From Haemaphysalis longicornis (taxonomy: Eukaryota; Arthropoda; Arachnida; Ixodida; Ixodidae), in assembly GCA_013339765.2 (NCBI GenBank), contig CM023450.1, positions 99,923,920 through 99,987,919 on the forward strand: 64,000 bases of DNA, read 5' to 3'. This document shows, one piece after another, positions 47,755 through 58,668 of the stretch. Below the pieces are notes generated by a model. The model saw only the letters and a list, made by a program, of their open reading frames with translations, did not search any database and was not told where the DNA came from. Both the position numbers and the translations under genes were made by a program. Position 1 is the stretch's first letter, and every line of letters begins with the position of its first letter.

Positions 47755-48140
47755 ATTTTCATTATGATCAGCATCAGCATCATCATCAGCAGCAGCAGCC
47801 TACTGATGTCCACTGCAGGATGAAGGCCCCTCCCCTAGGCTTCCATACACTTCTATCCTGAGATGCCCCAATCCATTCCTTATCCCAGAATATGTCATCC
47901 CTTAATTGTTTTATTGCGTTCTTCTACTACTTCTATCCCTGCCTATGCGCGGACTGTTTTGCACAGATGACCAACCATTTTCAGTTTTTATATGCCCGGC
48001 CGAAGTCGACTTCTTCCCTTAACTTCGGCTATCATTTATTCCGCTCGAGTTTCCTCCCTAATTTAGCACACTCGTTTCTTGTCCCCAAGCGTTACCCCCA
48101 TCATCCTTCATTTCTACAGCTCGTTCGGCTGACCTAAGTT
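47755..48140 (-). mobile_element. LINE 3' fragment related to the RTE-like element
   Basis: On the minus strand, GGGGCCTTCATCCTGCAGTGG is followed by CAGTAGGCTGCTGCTGCTG and (GAT)n-type units. This parallels GAGGTCTTCGCCCTACAGTAGG...CAGGCTGATGCTGC at the 3' end of 29045-30492. The coding part upstream is too degraded to read. Confidence 0.6.
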
Positions 48141-48202
48141 TTCTACCAGCGTGTTTGTAAGGCGACAAGTTTATGCCTCGGAAGCAATCTCAAGCATTTG
48201 CC

Positions 48203-48206
<4 letters not shown>

Positions 48207-48292
<86 letters not shown>

Positions 48293-48350
48293 TCTTTAAT
48301 GCGGGCTGGAGAGGTCAGCTCTGCTAGCTGCAGTGCTTGCTACGCCCGAT
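48207..48350 (-). mobile_element. LINE 3' end with (CT)n tail
   Basis: The minus strand ends GCATTAAAGAGTT then (CT)n (the 84-bp (GA)n at 48207-48290 on the plus strand). A TAAAG-plus-CT tail is the same terminal design as the LINE ending at 53193. Confidence 0.55.
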
Positions 48351-48601
48351 GGGGATGATTACAATGCAGTGAACTGAATGTGAAAGATTGGGAAGGCAAC
48401 AATTCGAGAGGAAACAAAGGTTAAATAAAAATGGTGCGCAATAAAATGCAAGAAAAAACTCTAAAAAGATAAGTATTTTAATTACCAAAGTAGCTTGCAA
48501 AATCATTCTCCGAACATAACTCCAGTTCACAAGAAGGAGGACGTCAAAGAGTTCGAGAAATACAGACGCGGCAGCCTACATTCTCTTGTTTAAAAAGGTA
48601 C

Positions 48602-48663
<62 letters not shown>

Positions 48664-48800
48664 GACGATGAGCGTGAGAGACGAGGAGAGGAGGGAGAAA
48701 GGGAGGGAGGGAATGTTTATTGAAACGAGAAATGATCAGCCTCAGAGACTGATCTCTGGCCTGCGACTGCCCACTGGGGCTAGGGAACGGCACACAAAGC
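48602..48800 (-). mobile_element. LINE 3' end with (CT)n tail
   Basis: The minus strand reads CCTAGCCCCAGTGGGC, then CAATAAACATTCCCTCCCTC and a (CT)n tail (48602-48662 as GA on the plus strand). No coding part remains. Confidence 0.55.
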
Positions 48801-48838
48801 AGGAAGGAATCGAATGAACATAGATGGTATAAAAAGTA

Positions 48839-49681
48839 AGGAGCCATGAAGACAAAATACAAGTTTGTTTTATTCGAAAGATTTCGTGTTTTATGGTGTC
48901 CCAAGCGCTTGCTCGGCAGCAAATGATGCCGTATTCGCGGAGAAATTAATCAATTTAGAATAAAACATTGATTTTCCGCCAAATCGTGTATTTTGGTGAC
49001 GTCTACAATGAAGTCATAACGGCGCGTATAAAAAAGAACTTCCACTGCGCCATTCGGCTCTGCAGCCTTGCTTGCCGTCAAACCTCCCAGATGGCGCTGG
49101 CATACTCAGCACTCCGCCGTTGCTTTGTTTTGGCCGTATTTGGACCTGGCTTGTTTTTTTACGGTAGGAAGTAATCGCTTCGTGAAACCGGGGTATGCTT
49201 GATAAACAGGCTCACGTAAGGCAACGTCGCTTACGCCAATCGACCAGCGTCGTATAAGACCACTCCAAAGCGTCGGACTGCTGTGCAGCTAAAACAAGCA
49301 TAGTGCGCCCAGTACCAACAGCAGTGCGCATCGGTACTTCTATGTTTACGTGTATTTTCGTAACTTTTGCTGTTTAACGCACCATTCTTACTGCTGTGAA
49401 ATGGATATGCATTACATTTAGGCGCAAATAGCTCGTTCAGCAAGCTTATAAGCCGTGCCTAATTCCCGTTTGCTTTTGCCGGCCTCCGCCTATCGCATAC
49501 CACTCTGGTATGACATCATAGGTTCTGTTGCGGGAAATGAGTAGTGGGTCGCATGGCCATTCCTTTTTATCTTAATTATATGGCTTATTTGAGCGAAATC
49601 TACGTTATAAGTGGTTTCAGTATGATTCTGACGAGGCAATCTTTCGAATGAACCAAACTTGAGTTTTGTCTTCATGGCTCT
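48839..49681 (-). mobile_element. 0.84-kb TTAA-type element with inverted termini, copy 1
   Basis: Left end GGAGCCATGAAGACAAAA; the right end is the complement of GAGCCATGAAGACAAAAC. The inverted repeats extend about 45 bp, through ATTCGAAAGATT. TTAA lies at 49682-49685; the left site is mutated to GTAA. It is collinear in reverse with 62207-63035, sharing CTGCACAGCAGTCCG, GAACGAGCTATTTGC, GGCCATGCGA and AAACACGAAATCTTTCG. No transposase is present. Confidence 0.8.
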
Positions 49682-49844
49682 TTAACAAAGTAATAATTAA
49701 CCACAGAAGCAACACCCTACACATTTCGAACACCGAGGGAACAGCCTGGATTCAGAAAGGCCACCCAACAATTGATTCCATTCAAGTGATCATTCGTGTG
49801 CTTGCAATATACCCTAAATAAACCCCTTCGCATGGTGTCGATTG

Positions 49845-50605
49845 ACCACAAAAAATTGACCGCGTATCTGCTGCTTTCGTTGCAAATGTCGTCAAAAGAC
49901 GATAGTCTTTATCGACTTTTGTCAAGCAAATGCCTCCCTTCGCTTTCACGCTCACCTATCATGTTGTTCCTCTTGCGTCGCGCTCCTCCCAAGGTAAAGA
50001 CGCCAAAGGTTTGCTTAAATCATTTTAAATTTTCCGCGTTCCACTGCTCCAAACCGGGTGTCCCGATGCCAACGCTGCCGTACGGCGAAGACGCGCGTGA
50101 ATCGAGGCGCCCTACTTCAAAGTTTATAGAACCGCGTTTCCCTACTCCACGTGCGTTGCCAGCAGAACGTGGAACCTATCTAGTGGAGCCTTTCGTAACT
50201 GTTTCCGGTTGATTTCTTAAAATGGCGCCAGAAGCTATAGTGGCGCGGGCGACAGCAGGCGACGGCGGAGTGAATTTTTTTTCTGCAGTTGATGAAGTAT
50301 TTAATTTCGCAAAAGTCAAGCATGTATGATTGTTTATAAGGAACACTGCAAATATCATTTATTTATTAATTTCTTGTCTTATATTTGCGTAATGTCTTGT
50401 TCTTCTTCAACAATGTTGACAAGTATGAACATTACACCGGACTTAGACGGGTACATTTTGCTGTGACTATACAAGACTATTGCGCAGGCATTGGTTTACT
50501 CTGGCCGGGTGGCTGAATCGAGTCACAGACAGACAGACGGACAGACATACAGACAGACCAAAATTTCTGGGTTTAAGTAGCCCAAGAAAGACTATCGTCT
50601 TTAAA
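49845..50605 (-). mobile_element. (TCTG)n-family interspersed repeat, copy 3
   Basis: Full inverted counterpart of 3690-4460 and 26085-26795, running from CAAAAGACGATAGTC at the left to GTTTAAGTAGCCCAAG and AAGACTATCGTC at the right. The CAGA/GACA array is at 50524-50560. The 138-residue frame 49796-50212 lies in the repeat and has a counterpart frame in copy 1, so it may be a relic of an ancestral reading frame, but no domain is recognised. Confidence 0.75.
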
Positions 50606-50858
50606 AGCGTTTCATTGTGTAAACGCCGCAGCCTGTAGGCAATATGCTCGTGTTAGAAATGCATTTAACAGCGTAGCTGTTAAAAGCCGCTTGTAAGGAG
50701 AGCATATTGTCAACAGGCCTCCCAGGAACCGGTTCCCAGACCCTACCAATAGTGGACGCAGTGTTCTCGCCGGGACAACTTCCTATCCCGCCCGCTGGGG
50801 AGGGAGAGGGAAAGGAGCCTCCCACCGCTGGCGTTTAGCTTTCGATTCCTTTGCGTGC
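50606..50858. other. No recognisable gene
   Basis: Nothing supportable was seen. Confidence 0.5.
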
Positions 50859-51060
50859 GCGAGAGAGAGAGAGGGAGAAATACGTTTATTGGCTGAAAAG
50901 ACTAGCTAAAACATGGTCCTTACCAGTATGAGGTGGTAGGTCTGCTCAGTTCCGGCGGTGGCTACCGTCTTCCCCCACTTCACCAGATTATTCTGCTTCT
51001 CCGGATCCTCGTCGACGAGCAGTGCCTTTCGCTTTTCAGCAATATAGTGCTGACCAGTTG
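50859..51060 (-). mobile_element. LINE 3' end with CAATAAACG and (CT)n tail
   Basis: The minus strand has a readable C-terminal stretch (LLVDEDPEKQNNLVKWGKTV), then GCCAATAAACGTATTTCTCCC and a short (CT)n tail at 50859-50880. Family not identified. Confidence 0.5.
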
Positions 51061-51939
51061 TGTGGGTGCTTGCATTATCTTGTGGTGCGGCAGTCGGTGT
51101 TGTTAAGGCGCGGTCACACTATAGGCCGAAACGACGGCGACGACGACGCTACGGCGACGATGACGAGTCGCCAAACCACCGGCCAACTGCCGAGTTGTCG
51201 GACCGCGTTGTCACACTACGCCGCACGGCGACACAAACACGTCGGCCGATGGAAAAGTCGCCCGTAGTGTGACTGACTCGCCGACCGAAGACGCCAACAA
51301 AACCGGTCACCCGACCGGTCGCCGACGCGCCGTCGGGAATCGACCGAGAAGCGGAAACTGCACCCCGACAACATTCGTGCCGCAATGAATGCGGCACTAT
51401 TTTGTTAGTTTCTGGAGTGTAATAAACTCAGCAAGGTCCATGAAGCCCACACAACTCAACACTAGCGCTAATGCGATCCGTATTTTGGCGTTGGATGCTT
51501 CGGCCGTGCTCGTCGGTGACGCCGCTATACCCTGGAGCAGCAAACTGCATATGCGTGTGGGATCGGCTCGCCTATAGAAAATATAAGGTCAGTTTCGTGC
51601 AGTAGAAGAGTTACGTAGGGTAATTTGGGAATAAGAGATCAATATCGGCCAAGCTTTTTAACGTAAAACGAAAAACCAAAGTACGGCAAGCACTATCCCT
51701 GCAGTGCAAAATCGCAATCGCAGCCGGGCACACCTATTTTTGCGAGCGCTTTCGCGAAGCAGCAGAGTTGATGGCGATAAGCTGTTGCGGGGGCTTCGCG
51801 GAGCCTTGCTGCGCAAGCGCTATTTAAGAAATTTCAGTTTACCAGCCAGGAATTCTGTAAACCAGCTAATAAACACTGACGAATGACTCGAAGGATGGGC
51901 CTCCATCAAGTACACCGGCTATTTTGCAGTGGGGCAGTA

Positions 51940-52028
51940 TTTGTGCGGTGGCGCAGTGGTCTCGCGCGTCGTGCCCGTTCGGTCAACGTTGCGGGTTCAA
52001 TTCCCAGCGGGGACAGATTTTTTTTCCG
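51940..52028 (+). other. tRNA-like sequence with A box, B box and T run
   Basis: A box TGGCGCAGTGG (51949-51959) and B box GGTTCAATTCC (51994-52004) are tRNA-spaced and followed by a T run at 52018. The acceptor and T stems do not pair well, so this is a SINE head or pseudo-tRNA. Confidence 0.45.
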
Positions 52029-52132
52029 GTTTTTTAAGGGACTTGGTTTGCGTATTATATTCGCGAACCATTTTCTGCGTTATTTTGAGAAGGAATTAGC
52101 TTTGTAATAAAAAATGTTCTTCGAAACAGCGA

Positions 52133-53097
52133 AATTTAGAATTGCCGATTTGGAGTCGCTGATGATTGTCTTTATTTTTGTGGAGGCAACCATGGCTAGA
52201 GCAATGGCTGCCTCTTCTCCAACCATCGAGTCTCTCGTGCGGATAGAGCAGGAGGCGATGGTGTTACCCTGATTGTTGACCACCGGTATGACTATTGCCT
52301 CGCGACCAGCGTAATCGGCCGCGTCCGCGTAGCCAACGTTCTCGACTTTCGCCAAGCGTCTTTGCAGGGCACGGGCTCTGGCCTCTCGCCGCTCCTTGTT
52401 ATGTGTAGGACGCATGTTACGCGGGCGCGGAGAGACCTGAATATTTTCTTTTATCGTTCGAAATTTCTCACGAGGACACATATCAAGGGAGGCGTCCGCA
52501 ATCCTCATTTCTGGTATCCACCTCGAAAACCGTACAGGCAAGGTCAACTTAATTTGGACACCCGCCCACTCCGGCCTTGCAGGGAACGAGTCTGCGCCCG
52601 AAGCCGCTCGAGGCTTTACCGACCGATCGGATGGCGCTTCCGATGCGGAACTCGTCCCCATGTCAGGCAGGGACAGGCTATTGTCGTACAGTGATATCAT
52701 CGGTCATTATCGTTAACGCCGAGCCCGCTTCCCACCCACGCACCCATCCCTCAGTAAGCGGCATTCGGTGGTCTGGCGACTGCTACAGACCCACTCGTTT
52801 CCAAACCCACTTGTGTATAGCTATTGCTATACACAATACCCAGGGCGCTACTCCCCCCAGTGTCAATATGTCAGGAAAGAGCGGACCTGTCGCACATGTT
52901 ATGGCAGTGTCTGCAGGCGATCACAAATGGCCGCACAATCAGTAACAGTGAGCAGGGGGAGACCGTGCTGCTCAGCTCCAGCCCGGAAAGATCAACTCGG
53001 GGCCGTCCAGCAAGCTGAGGGACGCTGCCAGAGCCCCAAGGGCTCACGGCCGAGCTAATCAGGACAGCTGGCAAATTTAATAAAGTTTACTCATCTA

Positions 53098-53136
<39 letters not shown>

Positions 53137-53193
53137 TATCTCTCTCTCTCTCTTCTCTCTCTCTATCTCTCTCCTCTCTCTTCTCTTCTCTTC
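52133..53193 (+). mobile_element. LINE insertion with inverted 5' segment (twin-priming product)
   Basis: The 3' part (about 52460-53193) reads on the plus strand: RNase H end RGHISREASAIL...LIWTPAHSGLAGNESA, then the C-terminal region with CQYVRKERTC-type Cys residues and LLSSSPE, then TTAATAAAG and a CT-rich tail (53097-53193). The 5' part (52133-52455) reads on the minus strand: SPRPRNMRPTHNKERREARARAL, ADAADYAGREA, ALAMVAS and IISDSKSAILNF. The two parts meet at the same point of the parental RNase H (ILNF / RNFSRG), and the 12-bp sequence TCGAAACAGCGA flanks the whole (52121-52132 and 53194-53205). Confidence 0.85.
53097..53193. repeat. (CT)n LINE tail
   Basis: CT-rich tail with TAT and CCT interruptions that ends exactly at the right target duplication. 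Confidence 0.93.
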
Positions 53194-53799
53194 TCGAAAC
53201 AGCGAGTGGCTTCTGGAGCCACAATTACAATTATGTTACTTTTATGGCGCTGCGTTTCCCGAAAGTGTGGCATCATGGTGCACTGTAAGGCCTTCTCTTT
53301 CAGAAGAGGCTAAATTTCCGCTGACGTACGCACTATTTATACACATATTCTACGTTCTACAGAAGTCTTTACGCCAGGGGTTCATCCATCACATCCGCAT
53401 TATTACTGCTGCGGCAGCAGCGAACACCGCTCTTTTTTTCTTCTTTGTCAGTGATCCAACATGAAGTTACAAGCAGCGCACACGCGAGTACGCACGAACG
53501 ACTTCAGTCGCGGAAGCGGCGATGCGATACTCCAAGTTTGACTGGAGAAAGACAGAGATATCCGGCGGAGAGGCGAGGCGACGGAGTGGGTAGTCGCGCG
53601 GTCGTCGGCGTGGTGTGACATGAGCGTCGGCCGACAGCGTGCCGACACCGACGCCCCGCTGATTTCTCGCCGACGCAGATCGTTGGCCAACGGTCGGCGT
53701 CGGCGCGGTGTGACATGGCCGCCGACAGCTCGCCGACACGGTGTTGGGCGACCAAATCGGCCGATAGTCGGGCTAGTGTGACCGCGCCTTTAACGGTGC

Positions 53800-55030
53800 T
53801 TGGCTATCCACAGGTGGGTCTGGGCGGCGGTCCTCGTAAGGACACTCCAGGATCATGGGATTATAGCGATTTTCCCAGCAATCGCACTGCAACAACCGTA
53901 TCTCTGGCACGTGGAGTCCGTCCATGATTTCTCCGGAGCTGGCATTCGGTGGAACGCCGTTGATGACTCCTCTGCTTATGCATTCCGGTGTTTTCACATG
54001 GGCTTACACGGTGAATATGTTTTGTACAAGTTGCATGCGGCTGATTTCTCCGAGAAAGTCGAAACTCAGATCTTTCTTTGGCGTACTTGCAATGATGAGG
54101 TTTTCGATACGACTTGAATAAGAACATTGTCGTAGAATCCTTCTGCTTGGTTTTGCTTGCTCCTCCGATGGCGCTAGTAAGTTCTGCGAGGGCCAATTTG
54201 GAGAGATGAAGGTCGGCTTGTGGCCGATAAATGATTTTCGTGTCGTCTACTGGCAATGGTGGCGTCCGGGAACGTTTCCGCTGCGTCGTTTCCGGGGCCG
54301 AGGTTTGGGATGTAGGTTGTGCTGCTGTGGTGCTCCTTGAACGGCGGAAGTCTTGTTTCCTTTCCTTTCGGTTACTTTCCGTTGATTCCCTAAATCGGTT
54401 GTTCTGCCGTTATTTTCATAGTTAGCCCACTTCGCTGGCGAGCCGCCTTCTTCGGTGGGGTCTGTGGGCCTAACGTTGTCCTCCTCGTTTTGTTCCTTGC
54501 TTTGCGCGTGCATCGCCACGTCGGATGCTTGGCTCATTGTGGACCAGTGAGATCTTGCGTCAGCGACAAGCAGCAACGATTGGGCCGGCTCGTGGAGCTC
54601 TTCAACAGCCGCATCTTGCCGATGAGAGCTTGCGCTGCTGCTCATGCGCGTAGTGCGAGCATGTTCCACTGGCTCCTCGAGGCGCTCTCCTCCGTCAGCC
54701 TTGGCACGTTCCTCGCGTGAGGGTTAGCGTGATGTGGTATTTAAACCGAAATCTCGGCGTAGATTGCACTCACTGCGGCAAACGTGACCACGGGAGATTT
54801 CTTGTGACTGATCGGTGTTCCTGACGCACAAATGAGACAGGCGAATGGCTTTTTTCTGCTGAGAAGCTGCAAACGCGAGAGCTCGTGTGAAGCAGGTTAT
54901 TCCTCCGCAGCCCCCTAACGGGAGTCTCCATTCCTTTAAGCGCACCGAAGAATTAGCGCGGCGACGGCGCTGCTGTAATCGGGCGAGCGCTCGTTGACGT
55001 TCGAGCCGACACAAGGGAACCACATCTCCT
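53800..55030 (-). mobile_element. LINE ORF1 (gag-like) remnant with probable 5' region
   Basis: Minus-strand frames 54669-54247, 54256-53861 and 53997-53773 overlap in different frames but form one collinear ORF1. There is a Ser/Glu-rich N-terminal part ending KPRPRKRRSG, then DDTKIIYRPQADLHLSKL, and a C-terminal GVINGVPPNASSGEIMDGLHV. This order is that of ORF1 proteins of tick LINEs with RNase H-bearing ORF2. At least two frameshifts break it. ORF2 does not follow on this strand; the sequence ends at the TTAA-type inverted end near 53790. Confidence 0.6.
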
Positions 55031-57550
55031 CTGTTTCAGCAGATTTTACGATGGGTGGAAGTGAGTTTTTTTATTTTTCTAAAATCCGCGGTTAAGTTGG
55101 CAGGGGACGTCTGCTAGGCTGATAACGTATTTTCCCCGTTATTTCAACCTTATTTTTTTATTCCCTCCGAGTTTGCGAGCTTGCTGTCTATTTATTTAGT
55201 GCTTCTCTTACATCTTTCCCGTTTCTATTACAACGCGTTTCTTTTCTAATTCTGAACAGGGAAATTCTCTTACACTCTTATTCTCATATGCTCTTATTTA
55301 TCTCGTCACTAAGACACATGCCAAGGAGCCAACAAGAGCCAACTCGAGTCAATGCAAGTGACTGCGATCGCCTCGGGCGAACGCCCGTCCTCCGTAACGC
55401 CTACATCGGTCGAAGGAACTCAAGGACGTACTTTTTGAAGCCCTTTGTGCATCTTCTCGATCGAAGGAAACGTTGCGGTAATATCGCTGCGTCGTAAAGC
55501 TGCAGTCGTACTATTCAGGAATTTCTGTTCTTGGTTGTCATGCCTCAGTTTCTTATTCCCTACAGGCCACGGCCTGTCTCCCGGCGCGCCTCTGTGTGTG
55601 GCTGTCGACATCTGCGACGTCGAACAAGCTGCACGTCTGGAACATCCGCGGGCCTTCCTCGGGGGCGATAGCTTACATCATGCGCGACCGATTCAATACT
55701 GTTTCTGTTTTTTTGTTTTTTCTGAAGTCCAATGCATTGGCTAGACTCGCTTTCTTGCAACAAAGCCTCCGGAAGCTAGCGATGAATTCTACAACGACGA
55801 ACTGTTAGACAATACGTATGGGTTGCCGTCCTGTAATAAAAGTTTGCAAATAGAGGGAAAAAAAAGCAATTCGAGAAAGAGACACAGCAATATGTTCTTC
55901 TCACAGTGTCATTATCGATCAAGGACTCTGTAATCGAGACAGGAAAGCTTTTCCTGGTCGTTCGCGAGCAGACGCCTGCAATCCCGACTGACGACCTTTT
56001 TCGATTCATTGCTCGTTTACATTTTCGTGCCTTCGGTGACGACATGTGATTCGGGCATTTTTAGTGCTTCCAACAGCAATGAAAGTTTGCTATCGATTTC
56101 TTCGCGATGCAAAACACGCTGCGTGCGCACGTAACATTAGATACCGTCGCCTATTCGGCTCATGTTACAGTACGATTCTCATTTCAAAACGCCCAAATCA
56201 CTAGAAGAGCTTGCAATGACGATGTACACCGAAGACGTACTCCGAAGGGGTTTCTTGTTTCAGCGAAGACACACTAAAGGTCTCCGACAGGGCGCATGAC
56301 GCAAGACATAAAAAACCATCAAATCGACCACCCCCAGTCCTCTTCCCTCACAAATGATCCTTCCCAGAAGAAGCCCCGTGGGTGGCACTCTGGGTCGATG
56401 GGAAGCCCCATTAGGGTAATCGGTCCATGTCTCGTAGAGACTGGAAGGCAATCTAATGAATGGTGCGTATACAATCAAAACTGCGCCAGAGAGCCAGGTT
56501 GGTATTGTAGTAAGCTGACAGGGGGAACTGGAGAAGGCACTATGTGAGTAATTTGACAGCGTTGGATGTTAGCAGACACCACCTATAAAATAATAGCACA
56601 AGTAAGCCAACTTTTTGCCGTGATTCACATACAGCGTCATCTGGCTGCGCCACGAAGACACCCGATGCGCACTAGTTTAACCAGTAGTATTTCACACACA
56701 CACGCACACGCACACACGCACGCACGCACGCACAGCAATAACAATGAGGCAGCAGGAACACGAGGAATGTAGACAGCGTGCATCTAACCTCCTTTCCGCA
56801 ACAACGCGGCGCCAAGAAATTTGCAACGCTTCCTGCCGCGAAACCCCTTCTTCCACACGTGTGCATAACCACAAAGGGCAGAATGTCCGCAAGCGAAGAG
56901 AACAAAACTGTACCATTACGCTGGGTTTCATTTACTTGTCATAACTAGCTAGTTCACAGTTAAGTTGCAAGCGTTACAGAACTCTCGTCTGTTGTCAATA
57001 TAGGGTCATCTACCGGAGGGAGTATGGTTGCGGGAAACAACTGTAACTGTTTCATCGAAACTATCCCGGAAACATTTATGTGACAATGAGCCGCTAAGAC
57101 GACTCTAACATTAATTACAGATAACGTAACATATATAACTGAACAGAGTTATCCTCCAATAGAACTTCACTGGTCTTCTGTATTCACAGCAGCGGAAGAG
57201 CTCCAAATACGTTTTTTTTTTAATTTTTGTCTTCGTTTGCAGGGAAGGTGTACACAATACCTATTTTTGATTTCGTAAGCTCAGTTCTATTATTTTTGTA
57301 ATATTTTACATTATGTACTTCGTATTTTTTACATTTTTGTTGACCATTATCTATCTACGCTACTATAACGATTATCTCAGTTAACTGGCTTTATGGCTTT
57401 CTGTGCGAATGCCGGGGGTTACACAACTGGGGTTGTGGGGACGCACGGCTAAGAATGCTACGTATTAAAATATAAAGATAAAGATAAAGTGTACTTGCCC
57501 GTTTATACATTGATTACGTAAAAAGGGCGGAGGAAATAAGTGCATCTTAC
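55031..57550. other. No recognisable gene; (CACG)n at 56695-56733
   Basis: Only short frames without motifs. The CACG/CACA microsatellite accounts for the Cys/Val/Arg-rich minus-strand frames there. Confidence 0.5.
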
Positions 57551-57790
57551 GGGGACCCTGCAACCCTTGTTTCAACTTTTTTTTAATCATAAATGCTCGC
57601 AGAACGTGGCCAATTAACACATCCAGTGCTTATATTAGGGGGTCGCAAAGTACCTCAGCCAAACATTACTGCTCTGTGCCCATCAGATAACTTAAAAATT
57701 TCCTCAAAAGATTTTTCTTTCTTTCCCGGTCTTGGCGCTCCCCGACCGCTGGCATTACGTCATTAAAGCGGTGTAGCTGCAGCTATTTAA
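57551..57790 (+). mobile_element. TTAA-type MITE, AGGGACCCTG family, copy 3 (truncated)
   Basis: Starts GGGGACCCTGCAACCC and follows the order of 35675-36117 (CCAGTGCTTATATTAGG, AAGTACCTCAGCC, TGTGCCCATCAGA). It stops at the start of the pentamer-bearing composite near 57790, so the right terminus is missing. Confidence 0.72.
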
Positions 57791-58227
57791 AAAAAAACAT
57801 CCCCCTCGCGAGGGGCACGATCAAATGCAGAGCATTTCCGCGGGGCGCGCCTGCAAGTCGTATGGATTACGTATGGTTGTTGTTGTAATTGTTGTCTTCC
57901 AGCGTAGACATTGTCGATGAAGTCGCTGGTGAAACAAACGTGCCGTGAACCCCCTGCCCCGGGCTATGACGCAACGTGAGCGGCTATGACGCAAGGGCGC
58001 GGCTATGACGCAACATAATCCAACACAATCCACTTTAACAAAATCCAAATCTACAATCCATTCATTCCAAGCCAAGCCAAGCCAGCCAATCCAATAATCC
58101 AATCCAAATGCCCCTCGCAAGATATAGCGCCAAAATCGCGCCACCACACGAACACGTGATGTTGACGTCACGATCACGCCACAGATGTTAGCGACCGGAG
58201 CACGCGCGAACGACATATGTGGTTTAA

Positions 58228-58400
58228 GCGCGAACCGACCGCGGCGAGAGAGCGCGATGCGAGCGCCCCACCTGTTCTTGCGCGCGAACCGACTGTTGAT
58301 CAGCGCGAACCCAACGCGGCGAGAGAGGGTGTTGCGCACGTCCCCACCTGTTGTGCGCCCGAACCGAACGCGGCGAGAGAGGGCGTTGCGAGCGGAGAGA
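58228..58400. repeat. 52-bp minisatellite, three full units and one partial
   Basis: GCGCGAACC...GCGGCGAGAGAG units begin at 58228, 58303 and 58355, with a partial unit at about 58280. The overlapping Arg-rich frames are not genes. Confidence 0.85.
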
Positions 58401-58497
58401 AGGCGAGGAGGACGCGGGGGAGAGGGCGCACCTGTGGCCGACGGTTGAACGAGTCAAGGATATAAGGCGTGTTCGTAACCTTCCATTCTGTGTCGGC

Positions 58498-58590
58498 TTT
58501 GTGGTGCAGTGGGTAGAGTACCATGTACCTTGCGTTCCGCCCGCAGAGTCGTTGGTTCGAAACCTGGCGCCGGTAAGTAGTATTTTTTTT
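58498..58590 (+). other. tRNA-like sequence with A box, B box and T run
   Basis: TGGTGCAGTGGG (58502-58513), GGTTCGAAACC (58554-58564) and a T run at 58582-58590 have Pol III spacing. Stem pairing is poor, so this is SINE-like. Confidence 0.45.
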
Positions 58591-58668
58591 ATATAGTGTA
58601 GGGGGAGCGATGCGGACTACGGACGCCAACGCGGGTGACATCGTGAGTTACTGAAATGCTCTGCATTT

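Larger units (their letters stand above)
51107..53790. mobile_element. Possible TTAA-flanked element with GGCGCGGTCACACTA inverted ends, invaded by a LINE
   Basis: GTTAAGGCGCGGTCACACTA at 51102-51121 has its inverse TAGTGTGACCGCGCCTTTAAC at 53774-53794. Both inner flanks are rich in CGACG/CGGCG motifs. A LINE with its own 12-bp duplication (52121-53205) lies between. It may be one 1.6-kb element carrying an insertion or two separate elements of the same family; no transposase was recognised. Confidence 0.45.
57823..58668 (+). mobile_element. Composite repeat with 16-bp perfect inverted ends, pentamer array, minisatellite and tRNA-like unit
   Basis: AAATGCAGAGCATTTC at 57823-57838 has its exact inverse at 58653-58668. 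Inside are GGCTATGACGCAACATAATC and a degenerate CCAAT/CCAAG array (58019-58108) as in the two other pentamer elements, a 52-bp tandem repeat (58228-58400), and a tRNA-like sequence (58502-58590). The end motif is partly self-palindromic, so its status as a transposon terminus is plausible but not proven. Confidence 0.5.

Noticed and set aside
49796..50212. 138-residue frame as a host gene
   Set aside because: Lies within the (TCTG)n interspersed repeat and is mirrored by a broken frame in copy 1; no domain.
51940..52028. Possible functional tRNA gene
   Set aside because: A and B boxes and a T run are present, but acceptor and T stems do not pair, so SINE or pseudo-tRNA is likelier.
53504..53755. 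Arg/Ser-rich overlapping frames in GC-rich DNA
   Set aside because: All frames are open because of the CGACG/CGGCG-rich end of the TTAA-type element; no motif.
58498..58590. Possible functional tRNA gene
   Set aside because: Pol III boxes are present but the cloverleaf is poor and it sits inside a composite repeat.
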